This document shows positions 12,989-24,514 of a DNA stretch of 64,000 nucleotides, one piece after another. The notes under the pieces are model-generated. The model was not told the origin of the DNA. It worked only from the letters and a program-made list of their open reading frames with translations, and ran no database searches. The first letter of the stretch is position 1. Every line of letters begins with the position of its first letter. The DNA is taken from assembly GCA_026874595.1 (NCBI GenBank), contig CM049316.1, positions 15,627,839 to 15,691,838 of the forward strand. The letters are read 5' to 3'. Made by a program: the position numbers and the translations under genes. This stretch comes from Sipunculus nudus. Lineage: Eukaryota; Annelida; Sipuncula; Golfingiida; Sipunculidae.

Positions 12989-13323
12989 GGGCCAAGGGGG
13001 AGAAGCCATGCTTATGGTCTAGTTCTAATAGGAGGAAACCACCCATTTCAAAACGCATGGTCGGGTGTAAATTCTTCATAGTATCTGGTGGCTATAACTG
13101 GCGAAATTGCTTAAAGACAGTTAAAAAAGCTGGAAACACATTTTGTACCAGTGTTTCAATTATTATGATTAATCTGCAAGCAAAGAACACAATGCGAAAC
13201 GATTTATAGATATACTCAAACCATGTCATTGTGGTATAGGTTTGCGGTCCGCTTTAGAGCCTAGACAAAACACATCTCTGCAAAAAACAGGACCTGTGTT
13301 CTAGTTGAAAAAAAGACCAAATA

Positions 13324-13378
13324 GGAGACGTGGCAAACCATTACCAGACAGGGTGTGTTATCCATTTGAACAATCGCC
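13324..13378 (-). promoter_or_regulatory. Shared upstream block, copy A
   Basis: GAGACGTGGCAA followed by CCAGACAGGGTGTGTTATC and TTGAACAATCGCC (plus strand). The same series occurs upstream of the start exons of copies B (31509), D (37545) and F (62960). Here it is about 95 bp upstream of the copy A start-exon relic. Confidence 0.6.
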
Positions 13379-13469
13379 AAGGCTAATACCTTTTGAGTTC
13401 TTAAAATTCCCACGTTGAAGGCTTTTGCCGTTCGAATTATTGTTTAATGTTTAATGACATATAGTTGTG

Positions 13470-13473
13470 TAGG
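13470..13473. other. Target-site duplication (left), TAGG
   Basis: TAGG directly precedes the left LTR (TGTTACAGG) and TAGG follows the right LTR at 24439-24442. A 4-bp duplication fits integration of a gypsy element; a fifth base does not match. Confidence 0.6.
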
Positions 13474-13516
13474 TGTTACAGGTCCAAACAGGGGACCTGG
13501 GTAGACAGATGTCACC

Positions 13517-13577
13517 CCTGAAAAACACAGGAAAGAATAGTAAACACGATGTCTTCATCGAGCGAGAACCGAAACAT
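13517..13577. repeat. 61-bp direct repeat inside LTR, copy 1
   Basis: CCTGAAAAACACAGGAAAGA through CCGAAACAT. It recurs with one mismatch at 15574-15634, near the other end of the same LTR, and at 22117-22177 and 24174-24234 in the second LTR. Confidence 0.9.
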
Positions 13578-13588
13578 CATCTTTATTC
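13578..13588 (-). terminator. Polyadenylation signal in the LTR
   Basis: The minus strand carries AATAAAG about 105 bp before the LTR end, a suitable place for the R-region poly(A) signal. The same signal lies in the other LTR near 22180. Confidence 0.5.
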
Positions 13589-15573
13589 TTCAAGTACAAA
13601 TACATCGTCACATGTATGCATCCCTCAAGTATCATTTACTAGCATAATAAATGCCGTGTGACTACGAGTCTGACAATATTGGCCTTTAAACTCAAAACTC
13701 TACTCAAAAAGTCTCTCATTGCAATATTCAGTCTGATCTCAATGCAATGTTGTTGATACATTTCAATATTACCATGATAGAACTAGCCTATTAAGTCATC
13801 ATATCATAATAAGAAATAAACAGTAGTCTCATATAATAAATATTCACGAACTGAGTTTAACATATAGCATCATAAGCTGATCTGGGTTAACATGCAACAT
13901 TTCCAATTTAAGGGTCATCGTCTTCTATGTAAACATGGACATACTGTTCTGGATTCGAATCTAACAGCCTCGGATACTTGTGTTTAATATGTGTCATCAT
14001 TAACTATACTATCATGTCAACTGCATTTAAATTATATAGCACAAGGTTTTCCATATGAATTCGAATGATCCTGATTTACCAACTAAATGCACACGCAAGT
14101 GATCTACATTTACTTTTATAAATAAATGGTAATATAAACATATGTTAAAAATCTGACTGATCCACTGTGTTGATTTCCCTCTGACAACCTGATAATTAAA
14201 TGCTATTTACAACGGAAGTGCTCACATAATGTCTGCTAACAATAAAATCTGGTCTTGAGTTATTATTAAACATAAACATATCATTAGGGTTAATACAATG
14301 AGTATTGTTAGGATGTCCGTGAGAAAACAAACATCTTCATCATAATTTTGATAGAATTAAATATTATCTCACATCATACATGTCCAATGATTTATTTCTC
14401 TCTAAAACTGTTTATCATTCATATGCATTGAGCTGGAACCTGATCTCTCAAATAACGTTTTAGTTTTCCTAACCTCCGACAGGTGGCAGCACTTACAACA
14501 CAAAATATATCAATGATGTTCAGATGATTTTCATTTCAAGTGTAAATTCAAGTCCAAAATATGTTGTTACACCAATAATGAAATATACAAAGTTACCTCC
14601 AGATTACTACTTGCCTTATACAATCCTCTTTTAATACTGGCAAATACAAATGTGCAAATTTACATTAAGAGTTATTGTCATCAAGCAAAACATGGGTGTC
14701 ACTAAAAATGACATTCTACATCAACCAAATGAGTGTTCAAGGACCCTGTTTACCACTTGAACTTTGGTAAGGATTTAACTATCTCACAAACTATGGCTTT
14801 ACATTAAATAGCTGAATACCTATTCCTGATAAATCCTGAATATGGTGAGCCTCTGTCTCAATACTGTTTTATAAAAATTACTGAGTTGAACATAAATCCA
14901 ATGACATAATAAAAGACCTGGATCTTTAAACACTGGCCTATTCCACATACAAGTATATAGGTACCAACATAGAGTATGGCCTGTCAACTGACTCTTGATA
15001 TATCTATTACTCTCCATCAACAATCTATATCCCTGGGCATGTAACACTACCCAAACGCATAAAATACCTCTCTATATTATTAAGAGAATATCATAATAAA
15101 TATGTGGTCATGGCCACAAGTAATACATCTTTACAGCTTCTACTTCGAGCCTGATCGGTCTCAGATCAATATTAGGGGGGGGGGACATGACCTATGACCT
15201 TTGCACGTGAACAACTTGTGAAGCGTGAAATCTGCACTAACTTCATAAACTCGCATCAAATTAAAAACTTGCCATAATCAATAGTATTTACACAATTAAC
15301 TAGCAAGACAACAGTATTAAATAACCTTATACATGCGTGGGAGAGCTCATTCGCCTAATACAGACACGGGAGAAATCCAGAAACTCAGTTCTGTGAAAAT
15401 GAACATGGCGCGAACGCTGGGTAGCAAACGTTTCATATGCATGCGGGGAAACTACCAAAGTATCATTTCTACAAGATAATACGTGTCAAAACTCAAGCAG
15501 TTCTAATCCCTAATCGTTATTTAACAATACTACGGGTTTATAATTAGGGCTAAAGCATTAGAAACGTTACTAA

Positions 15574-15634
15574 CCTGAAAAACACAGGAAAGAATAGTAA
15601 ACACGATGTCTTCATCGAGCAAGAACCGAAACAT
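15574..15634. repeat. 61-bp direct repeat inside LTR, copy 2
   Basis: This matches 13517-13577 with one substitution (GCAAGAA for GCGAGAA). About 2 kb of LTR lies between the two copies. Confidence 0.9.
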
Positions 15635-15641
15635 GACGTCA
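15634..15641. promoter_or_regulatory. CRE palindrome TGACGTCA in LTR
   Basis: A perfect 8-bp cAMP-response-element palindrome about 200 bp from the transcriptional start side of the LTR (minus orientation), followed by a GC-rich stretch. The same site is at 24234-24241 in the 5' LTR. It is a plausible U3 enhancer bound by CREB/ATF bZIP factors. Confidence 0.5.
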
Positions 15642-15839
15642 TGGGCGGAAGTTCCGGTCTAGGTGCACTCGCTCGCCAGGCAACCGCGTATACTGCCTTC
15701 ATTGGCCCCGGGCAAGTAGATTACATCCAAAAAGAGAAAAATGGTCAGCGGACCCTCAATTTACGCTTCACTAAAGCTAATATTCAAACATTACATATAA
15801 AATAACACATAAGTGGCTACACATTTTGTGTATGTCACA

Positions 15840-15858
15840 TGCTCCCCGCCAAAAGAAA
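15840..15858 (-). promoter_or_regulatory. Polypurine tract of the young gypsy element
   Basis: The minus strand reads TTTTCTTTTGGCGGGGAGCA immediately before the LTR start TGTGACATAC. The GGCGGGGAG core is the likely plus-strand primer. Confidence 0.6.
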
Positions 15859-15975
15859 ATGGCTCCCGACATTACAAAAAAAACTAGAAATCTCCCAAAC
15901 ATTATTAACTATGTGCATATGTATATATAGTCACATCACAATGTACAACAAGTCCATAAAATCTATCCTATTCTT

Positions 15976-18900
15976 TCAATAGACACAGGTGGGGATAGGA
16001 TAGGGAAAAATTGGTGGAAGGTACGATTGTGGGTAAGAAACAGGATATACTGGCATGTTCCAAATTGGTCTGGATGGCACTCCATAGGCTCCGATCATGT
16101 TAACTGCACTGTGCGTCTGGTAAGATGGTTGACCCAGCATCTCATAAGTGAACCGACGGGCTGGTTTCCTTTCCCTCATGGACCGTCTCACCCATGGCTG
16201 ATTAGGTAATCCTTCGGGTTCCACATCGGCTACTGGAGGAGTCTGTGGCAAATGGTCTCCTGCTACATTCTCAGGCTCAACCACTCTCTCAACCCCTGGT
16301 GCCATTTCAGCCGTATGGTTTACGAAATCCTGTGTCGTTTCCCGCTCAACAGAAGGTTCCGGGTCCTCTCCTGCCGTCTCACTAACTATATCCGGCTCCT
16401 CTGGTTCTGCTTGGTGATTAAATCTTGGAGTGTCAACCTCGGGTTCCTTCGACCTGGATACCCTGAGATAGTATTGTGGCGCGTCGTCCTCCGAGTCTGA
16501 CGAACTCTCGTTGACAACCTGTCGCATAGCTCTCTTTCTCTGTGGTGTGGTCTGCTTTGCTTGGGGTGGGATGTTGATAGGCAACTCGTTTACCAGATGG
16601 AGAAGATTTCGGTGTAGTGTACGGGATCTGTTCTGCCCAGTCTCTGGACAAACCTTGTATACTGGGTTGTCACTTACTTGCTCCTTAACAATATACACCT
16701 CGTTCTCCCAATATGACCTTAGTTTTCCTGGGCCACCTCGCTCACTCAAATTTCTGATAAGGACACGGTCGCCGGGTTGGAGGACAACTCCCTTCTGGTG
16801 ACGGTCATAATACTTTTTTCCACGTGCACTCGACTGTTTACTATTGTCAGAAGCAATCCGGTAGGCATCCTTCATCCTCGCTGCCCACTTTTCTGCATAG
16901 CTTTTCGGGGAAGAAGTTTTCTCGTTATCATTCAGTCCAAATATCATGTCGATGGGCAACCTCGGGTGACGACCATATAACAGATAGAACGGTGCAAAGC
17001 CTGTGGCTTCATGTCTAGTACAATTATAAGCATGCACCACCTGTGGAAGATGCTCTTTCCAATTTGCTTTTTCTTTCTCCTCAAGCGTCCTGAGCATTTG
17101 GAGTAATGTCCTATTAAATCTCTCTGCGGGATTTCCTTGTGGATGGTATGGTGTGGTCCTGGAATGACCCACTCCTGTTAGCTTTTGTAGCATTTTGAAC
17201 AGTTCATTTTCAAATTCACGACCCTGATCGTGGTGTAGTTTTGACGGGTAACCAAATCGTGGGATAAAGTCATCGAAGAGTTTTCGAGCAGCTGTTTTCC
17301 CAGACTTATCCTTGGTGGCATATGCTTGCGCAAATCTGGTGAAATGGTCCACCACGACCAATATGTACTCAAACCCACCCTTGCACTTCTCTAAGTGTAA
17401 GTAATCAATGGATACAAGCTCAAGGGGTGAATTGGTGGTAATACTTCCCATGGGTGCTCGGACGTGGGTCGTTGGCTTTTTCTGCTTTATGCAAGAACAC
17501 TTTCTGGTTACATATTCCTCAATGTCTCTTTTCATGTACGGCCAATAGAAGCGATCCCTTGCTAAGTTGATGACTCGCTCTGTCCCTACGTGACCCATGT
17601 CATTATGCAAACATTTCAGAACAAGTGGCTTAAACTCTCCTGGTAGAACCAACTGTGGACCTCGACATGTCCGACGATAGAGTATTCCACTCTCTAAGTG
17701 AAGTTTGTTCCACTCACGTATTAGTCTCCTGATATGGCCTGTAGCTTTCTGGCGCACATCATCTGGTAATACAGTGTATGTTTCTTTCAATTTGATCAAC
17801 TCTTTGATATGAGGATCTGCCTTCTGGGCCCTCATCAACTCATCACGTTCAATGTTTGGTAGTCCCCCACTAGGGTGGTCAGGTTCGTTTGTTGACAGGT
17901 TGAAGACTGCTACATATGCTACATCATTTTTCCTAGCAGCTCCACATCCCTCCCAGGTGGCACATACAATTTCCCTTGACAGCTCTTCTGTGCACTCATT
18001 AACATAGGTGTGTATGTCAAGAGGCAGGCGGGACAGGTTGTCAGCATCTACGTTGACCTTCCCAGGACGATACCTGATATCGAAACGGAAGTCAGAAAGT
18101 TCACCTACCCATCTGTGACCAACCGCATTGAGCTTGGCAGTACTCATCACATAAGTCAATGGGTTATTGTCAGTGTATACAGTGAAGTGAGGTGCATAGT
18201 ACAGATAATCCCGGAACTTTTCACATATGGCCCATTTCATGGCCAGGAATTCTAACTTGCCGGCATGCAGATGGTAATTCTTCTCGGCAGGGGAGAGGGT
18301 TCTTGAACCGAAGGCGACAATTCTCAACTTTCCATCTTGGCGTTGGTACAAGACTGCTCCCAACCCTTGCTCCGAAGCGTCTGTGTGTAACACAAAGGGT
18401 AAGTCAAAGTTCGGATACGTAAGTACTGGTGGATTGGTCAGAATGTCTATGAGCCTCTCTAAAGTTCTCTGGTGTTCAGCGGTCCACTGGATAGGGGTCT
18501 TTGATGGAAGTTGAGCACCTTTACCTTTCTTGGCCCTGTTGACTGGATTATCACCTTTCCCTTGTAAAAGCTCATAAATTGGCCTTGCGATCCGCGAAAA
18601 ATCCTGTATGTACGTGCGGTAATAGCTGAGAAAACCTAACAATTTCCGGACATCTCCAACTGTGGCCAGTGTCTTGTCTTTCAATGCTAGGACTGCCTCT
18701 AGGTCTTTAGGGTCAATCCTGACACCATCAGAAGATACAAGTCGCCCAACGTATCTGATTTCAGATTTGAACAGTTCACATTTCGCTGGTCGGAGCTTCA
18801 CACCATGTTGCTGGAGAACCCTAAGAACTCTTCTCAGCCCTTCCACATGGTCCTCGAATGTTTTAGCATAGCAAAGTATATCGTCTAGATATGGAATACA

Positions 18901-20616
18901 ACATTCATCTCGGAGTGACTCTAACATCTCCTCCATGTATCTCTGGAAAGCGGCTGGCGCGTTTGAGAGTCCGAAGGGTATGCGTACCAACTCGTATAAA
19001 CCCCAGGGGGTTATGAACGCTGTCATATACCTTGACCCCTCATCTATGAATCCCTGGTGGTACGCCTTCCCCTGGTCTAAGATTGAAAACCACTGGTAAC
19101 CACCTAGTGTATCTGTGAGATCCTGAATGCGTGGCAGTGGATGTCTATCTGGCACAGTCTTTTGATTAAGGAGGCGGTAGTCTATGCATAGGCGTAGGGA
19201 ACCATCTTTCTTTCGTACGCAAACAACCGGTGCAGAGTATGGTGATCTCGACCGAACTATCCAACCTTTGACTAGAAGATCCTGGATGTGAGCTTTCACC
19301 TCCTTAAACAGTGGCTTTGGAATCGATGCATAGGATCTCTGCACAGGGATATTGTCCTTCAAGTTAATGACCATTTTAAGCTCAGGAATGCATCCGATAT
19401 CACCATCGTCACGAGCGAAAGCGCCAGACTCCTCATATAACATCTGCTTCACCACTACCTGTTGCTCTTCACTCAAATGACCGATGTCAACTTGAGGGTT
19501 CCACAGCTGTTGTTCTGTAGCCGCAGTATCACACCGTGGATGTTCTAAACTTGCGTGGTTGACTCGGACATCTAGCTTGGGACCATCCATCTGATCAGTG
19601 TCTAAAATCTTCTCTATTAACTGAATATGACCCAAAATGGTTTTGCCTGGAATCGTTATATCATTTTGAGTGTGATTCCCCAGAGGGATCTTGACGTGTG
19701 GTCTTGTATTTGTGTGTACCTCAACAAGTCCGTCCCCAATATCTAACTGTTCCAATGGGAGACTGACTGGACTGGATTCAAAAAGCACTACAGAGTCCTG
19801 CACAAAGAGATCTGAGCGAATGTTGCACTTCACATAAGCAACTTGACCGGATCGGACAACAAATCCCTTGACGCCAACTTTCACTGCTTCTTGTCCAGCA
19901 GGTGACTCCCATGCTTCAAGAGAGTTAACGATGGAACGAGCTTTCTCACTCTCAGTATTCATAGCCTTACTAAGTAGGTCTCCTAATGTTGTCAACACTT
20001 GGGTTCCTTTTTCCTTACACTTGACAAGTTCCTGAATGACATTAAACCCAAGGAGAGGTCGATCAAGGTTCACTTGGCTCACAAGGAATGGGACTTGTAT
20101 GGCTAACTCTGGATCATTATTACCGGGCAGATTCAATGTCACTTCTACCCAACCATCATAGGGTATGGCTTCCCCATTTGCAGCGAAGACTTCAAGGTCT
20201 GTGCCTTCCATAATCTCACTTAAAGGATGAACTGGCTGCCTGGGTATAAATTTATCTTTCCAAGTCCGACCAATTATACTGACTTGAGCACCAGTGTCCA
20301 ATAACACGTCAACGGTATACCCATTTAAATTGCACTTAAGGATACACTTGTCTCCCACCAACTTGGCTACCGTTTCTGATGGGTGTTGTGGTTGATGGCT
20401 TGACTCTGGTGAACTGGGATAGGCTGTATTCATTTTCGTTTTCTTGACTCGCTTCCTCTGGGACTTTGACTCTGGGCATGTCACTGGTCGTCCCTCCTCA
20501 ATGACCGGGGTCCGTTTCCCAACTGACTTGGTTTCCTCATGCAGCCGACAGCGCGATGACCTTCTGCCCCACATATGAAACAGTGGTTGCAACCCTGCAG
20601 GTTTTCCTGTAAACAT
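15976..20616 (-). CDS. pol: Ty3/gypsy Pol polyprotein (PR-RT-RH-INT)
   Basis: One open frame of 1546 codons carries all enzymes of a Ty3/gypsy retrotransposon. The aspartic protease motif is LLDTGAQ (DTGA at 107-110). RT includes [24 protein letters not shown] and the active site YLDD (576-579). RNase H starts near [10 protein letters not shown] (741-750). Integrase has a zinc finger with His 1004 and 1009 and Cys 1040 and 1042, a C-x-C rather than C-x2-C spacing. Its catalytic residues are Asp 1071, Asp 1130 and Glu 1165, with the expected 35-residue spacing between the last two. A basic/acidic tail follows. The frame overlaps the gag end by 136 nt in the -1 frame, so the ATG at 20616 is probably not used: Pol is likely made by ribosomal frameshifting at 20514-20520. 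No stops or frameshifts are present, so it may still be active. Confidence 0.95.
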   Translation of the reverse strand: MFTGKPAGLQPLFHMWGRRSSRCRLHEETKSVGKRTPVIEEGRPVTCPESKSQRKRVKKTKMNTAYPSSPESSHQPQHPSETVAKLVGDKCILKCNLNGYTVDVLLDTGAQVSIIGRTWKDKFIPRQPVHPLSEIMEGTDLEVFAANGEAIPYDGWVEVTLNLPGNNDPELAIQVPFLVSQVNLDRPLLGFNVIQELVKCKEKGTQVLTTLGDLLSKAMNTESEKARSIVNSLEAWESPAGQEAVKVGVKGFVVRSGQVAYVKCNIRSDLFVQDSVVLFESSPVSLPLEQLDIGDGLVEVHTNTRPHVKIPLGNHTQNDITIPGKTILGHIQLIEKILDTDQMDGPKLDVRVNHASLEHPRCDTAATEQQLWNPQVDIGHLSEEQQVVVKQMLYEESGAFARDDGDIGCIPELKMVINLKDNIPVQRSYASIPKPLFKEVKAHIQDLLVKGWIVRSRSPYSAPVVCVRKKDGSLRLCIDYRLLNQKTVPDRHPLPRIQDLTDTLGGYQWFSILDQGKAYHQGFIDEGSRYMTAFITPWGLYELVRIPFGLSNAPAAFQRYMEEMLESLRDECCIPYLDDILCYAKTFEDHVEGLRRVLRVLQQHGVKLRPAKCELFKSEIRYVGRLVSSDGVRIDPKDLEAVLALKDKTLATVGDVRKLLGFLSYYRTYIQDFSRIARPIYELLQGKGDNPVNRAKKGKGAQLPSKTPIQWTAEHQRTLERLIDILTNPPVLTYPNFDLPFVLHTDASEQGLGAVLYQRQDGKLRIVAFGSRTLSPAEKNYHLHAGKLEFLAMKWAICEKFRDYLYYAPHFTVYTDNNPLTYVMSTAKLNAVGHRWVGELSDFRFDIRYRPGKVNVDADNLSRLPLDIHTYVNECTEELSREIVCATWEGCGAARKNDVAYVAVFNLSTNEPDHPSGGLPNIERDELMRAQKADPHIKELIKLKETYTVLPDDVRQKATGHIRRLIREWNKLHLESGILYRRTCRGPQLVLPGEFKPLVLKCLHNDMGHVGTERVINLARDRFYWPYMKRDIEEYVTRKCSCIKQKKPTTHVRAPMGSITTNSPLELVSIDYLHLEKCKGGFEYILVVVDHFTRFAQAYATKDKSGKTAARKLFDDFIPRFGYPSKLHHDQGREFENELFKMLQKLTGVGHSRTTPYHPQGNPAERFNRTLLQMLRTLEEKEKANWKEHLPQVVHAYNCTRHEATGFAPFYLLYGRHPRLPIDMIFGLNDNEKTSSPKSYAEKWAARMKDAYRIASDNSKQSSARGKKYYDRHQKGVVLQPGDRVLIRNLSERGGPGKLRSYWENEVYIVKEQVSDNPVYKVCPETGQNRSRTLHRNLLHLVNELPINIPPQAKQTTPQRKRAMRQVVNESSSDSEDDAPQYYLRVSRSKEPEVDTPRFNHQAEPEEPDIVSETAGEDPEPSVERETTQDFVNHTAEMAPGVERVVEPENVAGDHLPQTPPVADVEPEGLPNQPWVRRSMRERKPARRFTYEMLGQPSYQTHSAVNMIGAYGVPSRPIWNMPVYPVSYPQSYLPPIFPYPIPTCVY

Positions 20617-21956
20617 TCAGGACAGCCATATGGTCGAGAACTTCTCTGTGGTCTAGGGCGGTTGTTGACATGGTGATAGGTTCTCTGATTTGATGACTCT
20701 CTAACTGTCTCTGGTGCATTTGACATCGGCACTGACTGTGATGTAGGTTTCTGCATGGAGTAAACTATTTCAGTTAAAGCTTCAAGCTTAGCCGAAAGCT
20801 GCTCTATAACTTTGTCCCTGGACTTCAACTCAGCATTCTCACTCACTTTATTAGTCTGTGTGGACTCCACTTGGCCACTGTGAGCCTGAGTGATCTTGCG
20901 CGACTGGTGGCCTAAGCGCCTTTTTCTTTCAGTCTCTTCACCGGCCACCTTATTAATACGCCTGAGGAGGGCCTCATCACTGGTTTCAGAGTCTGTAAGT
21001 AGAGGCTTCAGTTCCCTCCTTAGGTCACTATACTTTTCGGCTAACCCCTGGTAAACAGTGTGCAAGAAAACGTCCTGGACAGTCCTTGATTCATACGTGA
21101 CGTCTGTGTCAGCTAGTTTTGAGGTGAATGTTACCTTCTGTCTCAACCCCATCATTCGATACACAAACTGCTGCGGGCTTTCATGCTCATACTGTCGGGC
21201 ACACATCAGTTCTTGAAACAACTCTGTGCTACTCTTCTCACCTAAGTGAGAGCGAAGGAGACTTTTGAGTTCATCAATTGAGACATCATCCCTATTAATC
21301 AACATGTCCTTGAACGTTCCAGGTTTAATTATCCGGAGTACCCCACGGATGATTTCGCTGGTTGTATAATGTCCTTTGAGTCCCTCATCAATCTGCTGGC
21401 AAATGGTGTTATAATTCAGGTCAGCTGAACTGTCACCAATCTGGCCTCCTTGAATCTTGAACTCTCTCCTCTGCAGAAACGATAGGTCTTTCAATGATAT
21501 CATCCCAACAGGTGCTTGATTTGTGTCAGTAGGTATTCCATGACAACGGCTATCAGTGGCACTAGTTGGCTGATTAATCGAAGTCGGTGCCAAAACATCA
21601 TCACCTTGGTTCAGTGAGTTGACTGGTGACTCTGGCTCTTTAGCACCTGGACCCGTCACTGCCTTGGTAGTCATGGTTGACTCTTGGTCTTGTCGCTCTA
21701 GGTTCTCAGCGATTATGTCCCGCAAGTGTAACAAGTGGGACATGCCCTTATCCTCTGACTCTAACAGGGTCTTGCTATTAACATAGCTTAGGATAAAGTC
21801 GTAACATCCTTCTTCGTCTTCTCTGGTTAGACTAGCTGGATCAAGATCAGGAACTTGACCAACACTTGTTGCGACTGTGAACATGTCATCTGCATTCATT
21901 CGAAGCAAGGTCTTGCGGATCTGCCACACAAGGTTCTTCCGCCCACTACCTGCCAT
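20481..21956 (-). CDS. gag: Ty3/gypsy Gag polyprotein
   Basis: Structural capsid/nucleocapsid precursor. The open frame extends upstream to 22115, inside the LTR and across the primer binding site, so I place the start at the ATG at 21956 (MAGSGRKN). The middle contains a retrotransposon-gag-like helical stretch ([20 protein letters not shown]). The C-terminus has a Cys/His region: C-x2-C-x7-C-x2-C immediately followed by the CCHC zinc knuckle [15 protein letters not shown] slippery heptamer lies 31 nt before the stop. The 5' leader is about 94 nt between primer site and start codon. The frame is intact. Confidence 0.9.
   Translation of the reverse strand: MAGSGRKNLVWQIRKTLLRMNADDMFTVATSVGQVPDLDPASLTREDEEGCYDFILSYVNSKTLLESEDKGMSHLLHLRDIIAENLERQDQESTMTTKAVTGPGAKEPESPVNSLNQGDDVLAPTSINQPTSATDSRCHGIPTDTNQAPVGMISLKDLSFLQRREFKIQGGQIGDSSADLNYNTICQQIDEGLKGHYTTSEIIRGVLRIIKPGTFKDMLINRDDVSIDELKSLLRSHLGEKSSTELFQELMCARQYEHESPQQFVYRMMGLRQKVTFTSKLADTDVTYESRTVQDVFLHTVYQGLAEKYSDLRRELKPLLTDSETSDEALLRRINKVAGEETERKRRLGHQSRKITQAHSGQVESTQTNKVSENAELKSRDKVIEQLSAKLEALTEIVYSMQKPTSQSVPMSNAPETVRESSNQRTYHHVNNRPRPQRSSRPYGCPECLQENLQGCNHCFICGAEGHRAVGCMRKPSQLGNGPRSLRRDDQ
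20514..20520 (-). promoter_or_regulatory. -1 ribosomal frameshift slippery site GGGAAAC
   Basis: In the gag frame the minus strand reads ttG GGA AAC, an exact X-XXY-YYZ heptamer. Slipping by -1 gives GGG AAA and places the ribosome in the pol frame (CGG ACC ...). It is the only such heptamer I noticed in the gag/pol overlap. A GC-rich stretch follows 6-40 nt downstream and could form a stimulatory structure. Confidence 0.75.
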
Positions 21957-22049
21957 GATGAACATGTACCAATGGACAGCTAACTCTGTCTCACACTGAT
22001 GCTTGGTTCGGAAATCACTGGACCAATGCCGTGGTGCCTGTTGGCATTG

Positions 22050-22067
22050 ATCCCGGACGAGCCCCCA
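22050..22067 (-). promoter_or_regulatory. Primer binding site complementary to tRNA-Pro
   Basis: The minus strand reads TGGGGGCTCGTCCGGGAT, identical to the classical tRNA-Pro primer binding site used by gammaretroviruses such as MLV. It lies six nucleotides after the 5' LTR end (CCTGTAACA). Minus-strand DNA synthesis would start here. Confidence 0.9.
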
Positions 22068-22073
22068 GAAATC

Positions 22074-24438
22074 TGTTACAGGTCCAATCAGGGGACCTGG
22101 GTAGACAGATGTCACCCCTGAAAAACACAGGAAAGAATAGTAAACACAATGTCTTCATCGAGCGAGAACCGAAACATCATCTTTATTCTTCAAGTACAAA
22201 TACATCGTCACATGTATGCATCCCTCAAGTATCATTTACTAGCATAATAAATGCCGTGTGACTACGAGTCTGACAATATTGGCCTTTAAACTCAAAACTC
22301 TACTCAAAAAGTCTCTCATTGCAATATTAAGTCTGATCTCAATGCAATGTTGTTGATACATTTCAATATTACCATGATAGAACTAGCCTATTAAGTCATC
22401 ATATCATAATAAGAAATAAACAGTAGTCTCATATAATAAATATTCACGAACTGAGTTTAACATATAGCATCATAAGCTGATCTGGGTTAACATGCAACAT
22501 TTCCAATTTAAGGGTCATCGTCTTCTATGTAAACATGGACATACTGTTCTGGATTCGAATCTAACAGCCTCGGATACTTGTGTTTAATATGTGTCATCAT
22601 TAACTATACTATCATGTCAACTGCATTTAAATTATATAGCACAAGGTTTTCCATATGAATTCGAATGATCCTGATTTACCAACTAAATGCACACGCAAGT
22701 GATCTACATTTACTTTTATAAATAAATGGTAATATAAACATATGTTAACAATCTGACTGATCCACTGTGTTGATTTCCCTCTGACAACCTGATAATTAAA
22801 TGCTATTTACAACGGAAGTGCTCACATAATGTCTGCTAACAATAAAATCTGGTCTTGAGTTATTATTAAACATAAACATATCATTAGGGTTAATACAATG
22901 AGTACTGTTAGGATGTCCGTGAGAAAACAAACATCTTCATCATAATTTTGATAGAATTAAATATTATCTCACATCATACATGTCCAATGATTTATTTCTC
23001 TCTAAAACTGTTTATCATTCATATGCATTGAGCTGGAACCTGATCTCTCAAATAACGTTTTAGTTTTCCTAACCTCCGACAGGTGGCAGCACTTACAACA
23101 CAAAATATATCAATGATGTTCAGATGATTTTCATTTCAAGTGTAAATTCAAGTCCAAAATATGTTGTTACACCAATAATGAAATATACAAAGTTACCTCC
23201 AGATTACTACTTGCCTTATACAATCCTCTTTTAATACTGGCAAAAACAAATGTGCAAATTTACATTAAGAGTTATTGTCATCAAGCAAAACATGGGTGTC
23301 ACTAAAAATGACATTCTACCTCAACCAAATGAGTGTTCAAGGACCCTGTTTACCACTTGAACTTTGGTAAGGATTTAACTATCTCACAAACTATGGCTTT
23401 ACATTAAATAGCTGAATACCTATTCCTGATAAATCCTGAATATGGTGAGCCTCTGTCTCAATACTGTTTTATAAAAATTACTGAGTTGAACATAAATCCA
23501 ATGACATAATAAAAGACCTGGATCTTTAAACACTGGCCTATTCCACATACAAGTATATAGGTACCAACATAGAGTATGGCCTGTCAACTGACTCTTGATA
23601 TATCTATTACTCTCCATCAACAATCTATATCCCTGGGCATGTACCACTACCCAAACGCATAAAATACCTCTCTATATTATTAAGAGAATATCATAATAAA
23701 TATGTGGTCATGGCCACAAGTAATACATCTTTACAGCTTCTACTTCGAGCCTGATCGGTCTCAGATCAATATTAGGGGGGGGGGACATGACCTATGACCT
23801 TTGCACGTGAACAACTTGTGAAGCGTGAAATCTGCACTAACTTCATAAACTCGCATCAAATTAAAAACTTGCCATAATCAATAGTATTTTCACAATTAAC
23901 TAGCAAGACAACAGTATTTAATAACCTTATACATGCGTGGGAGAGCTCATTCGCCTAATACAGACACGGGAGAAATCCAGAAACTCAGTTCTGTGAAAAT
24001 GAACATGGCGCGAACGCTGGGTAGCAAACGTTTCATATGCATGCGGGGAAACTACCAAAGTATCATTTCTACAAGATAATACGTGTCAAAACTCAAGCAG
24101 TTCTAATCCCTAATCGTTATTTAACAATACTACGGGTTTATAATTAGGGCTAAAGCATTAGAAACGTTACTAACCTGAAAAACACAGGAAAGAATAGTAA
24201 ACACGATGTCTTCATCGAGCGAGAACCGAAACATGACGTCATGGGCGGAAGTTCCGGTCTAGGTGCACTCGCTCGCCAGGCAACCGCGTATACTGCCTTC
24301 ATTGGCCCCGGGCAAGTAGATTCACCCAAAAAGAGAAAAATGGTCAGCGGACCCTCAATTTACGCTTCACTAAAGCTAATATTCAAACATTACATATAAA
24401 ATAACACATAAGTGGCTACACATTTTGTGTATGTCACA
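22074..24438 (-). repeat. 5' LTR of the young Ty3/gypsy element
   Basis: Near-identical partner of 13474-15839, in the same orientation. It supplies the promoter for the minus-strand transcript of gag and pol. Its left end (minus 3' end) joins the primer binding site; its right end (TGTGACATAC on minus) is followed by the TAGG target duplication. The 61-bp repeat occurs at 22117-22177 and 24174-24234, and the CRE at 24234-24241. Confidence 0.95.
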
Positions 24439-24514
24439 TAGGCAGAACAAAATATTATTTAAATTAACATCTACATATGTATTAAGTATTCCTAATAAAT
24501 AACAGTGAAGGAGT

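Larger units (their letters stand above)
6715..13229 (-). pseudogene. SnoaL-like family copy A, decayed
   Basis: Relics of all four family exons lie in order on the minus strand. Exon 4 (6715-6772) encodes EK followed by GKWFIILEV after a frameshift. Exon 3 (6963-7093) matches copies B and F but has lost about 20-30 bp internally. Exon 2 (8553-8633) keeps its 3' half and a GTAAAC donor, but the YYQPDS Gln codon is now TAG and the 5' half is gone. A start-exon relic (13220-13229) reads ATGACATGGT followed by TTGAGTA, so the GT donor is mutated to TT; it resembles the second start exon of copy B. The shared upstream block follows at 13324. The locus is clearly dead. Confidence 0.75.
13474..15839 (-). 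repeat. 3' LTR of the young Ty3/gypsy element
   Basis: This block of about 2.37 kb is repeated at 22074-24438. Only about a dozen substitutions and one small indel are visible by eye, so the two are roughly 99.5% identical. On the minus strand it begins TGTGACATAC and ends CCTGTAACA, a TG...CA pair. Features in it include a CRE palindrome (15634-15641), an AATAAA signal near the minus-strand end (about 13580-13586), a G-run (15176-15184) and a 61-bp direct repeat near both ends. A 75-codon frame at 14820-15047 is present in both LTRs and has no recognisable motif. Confidence 0.95.
13470..24442 (-). mobile_element. Complete Ty3/gypsy LTR retrotransposon, recent insertion
   Basis: The whole unit is target duplication, 5' LTR, tRNA-Pro primer site, gag, frameshift site, pol, polypurine tract, 3' LTR and target duplication. 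All open frames are intact and the LTRs differ at only about a dozen positions, so insertion was recent. It lies between the upstream block of copy A (13324) and a LINE remnant (24515). It is about 10.97 kb including duplications. Confidence 0.95.

Noticed and set aside
16027-18871. Several plus-strand open frames of 60-96 codons
   Set aside because: They are antisense shadows of the gypsy pol frame.
22074-22115. Gag start at 22115 inside the LTR
   Set aside because: It lies in the LTR and would read through the primer binding site; the ATG at 21956 after the leader is more plausible.
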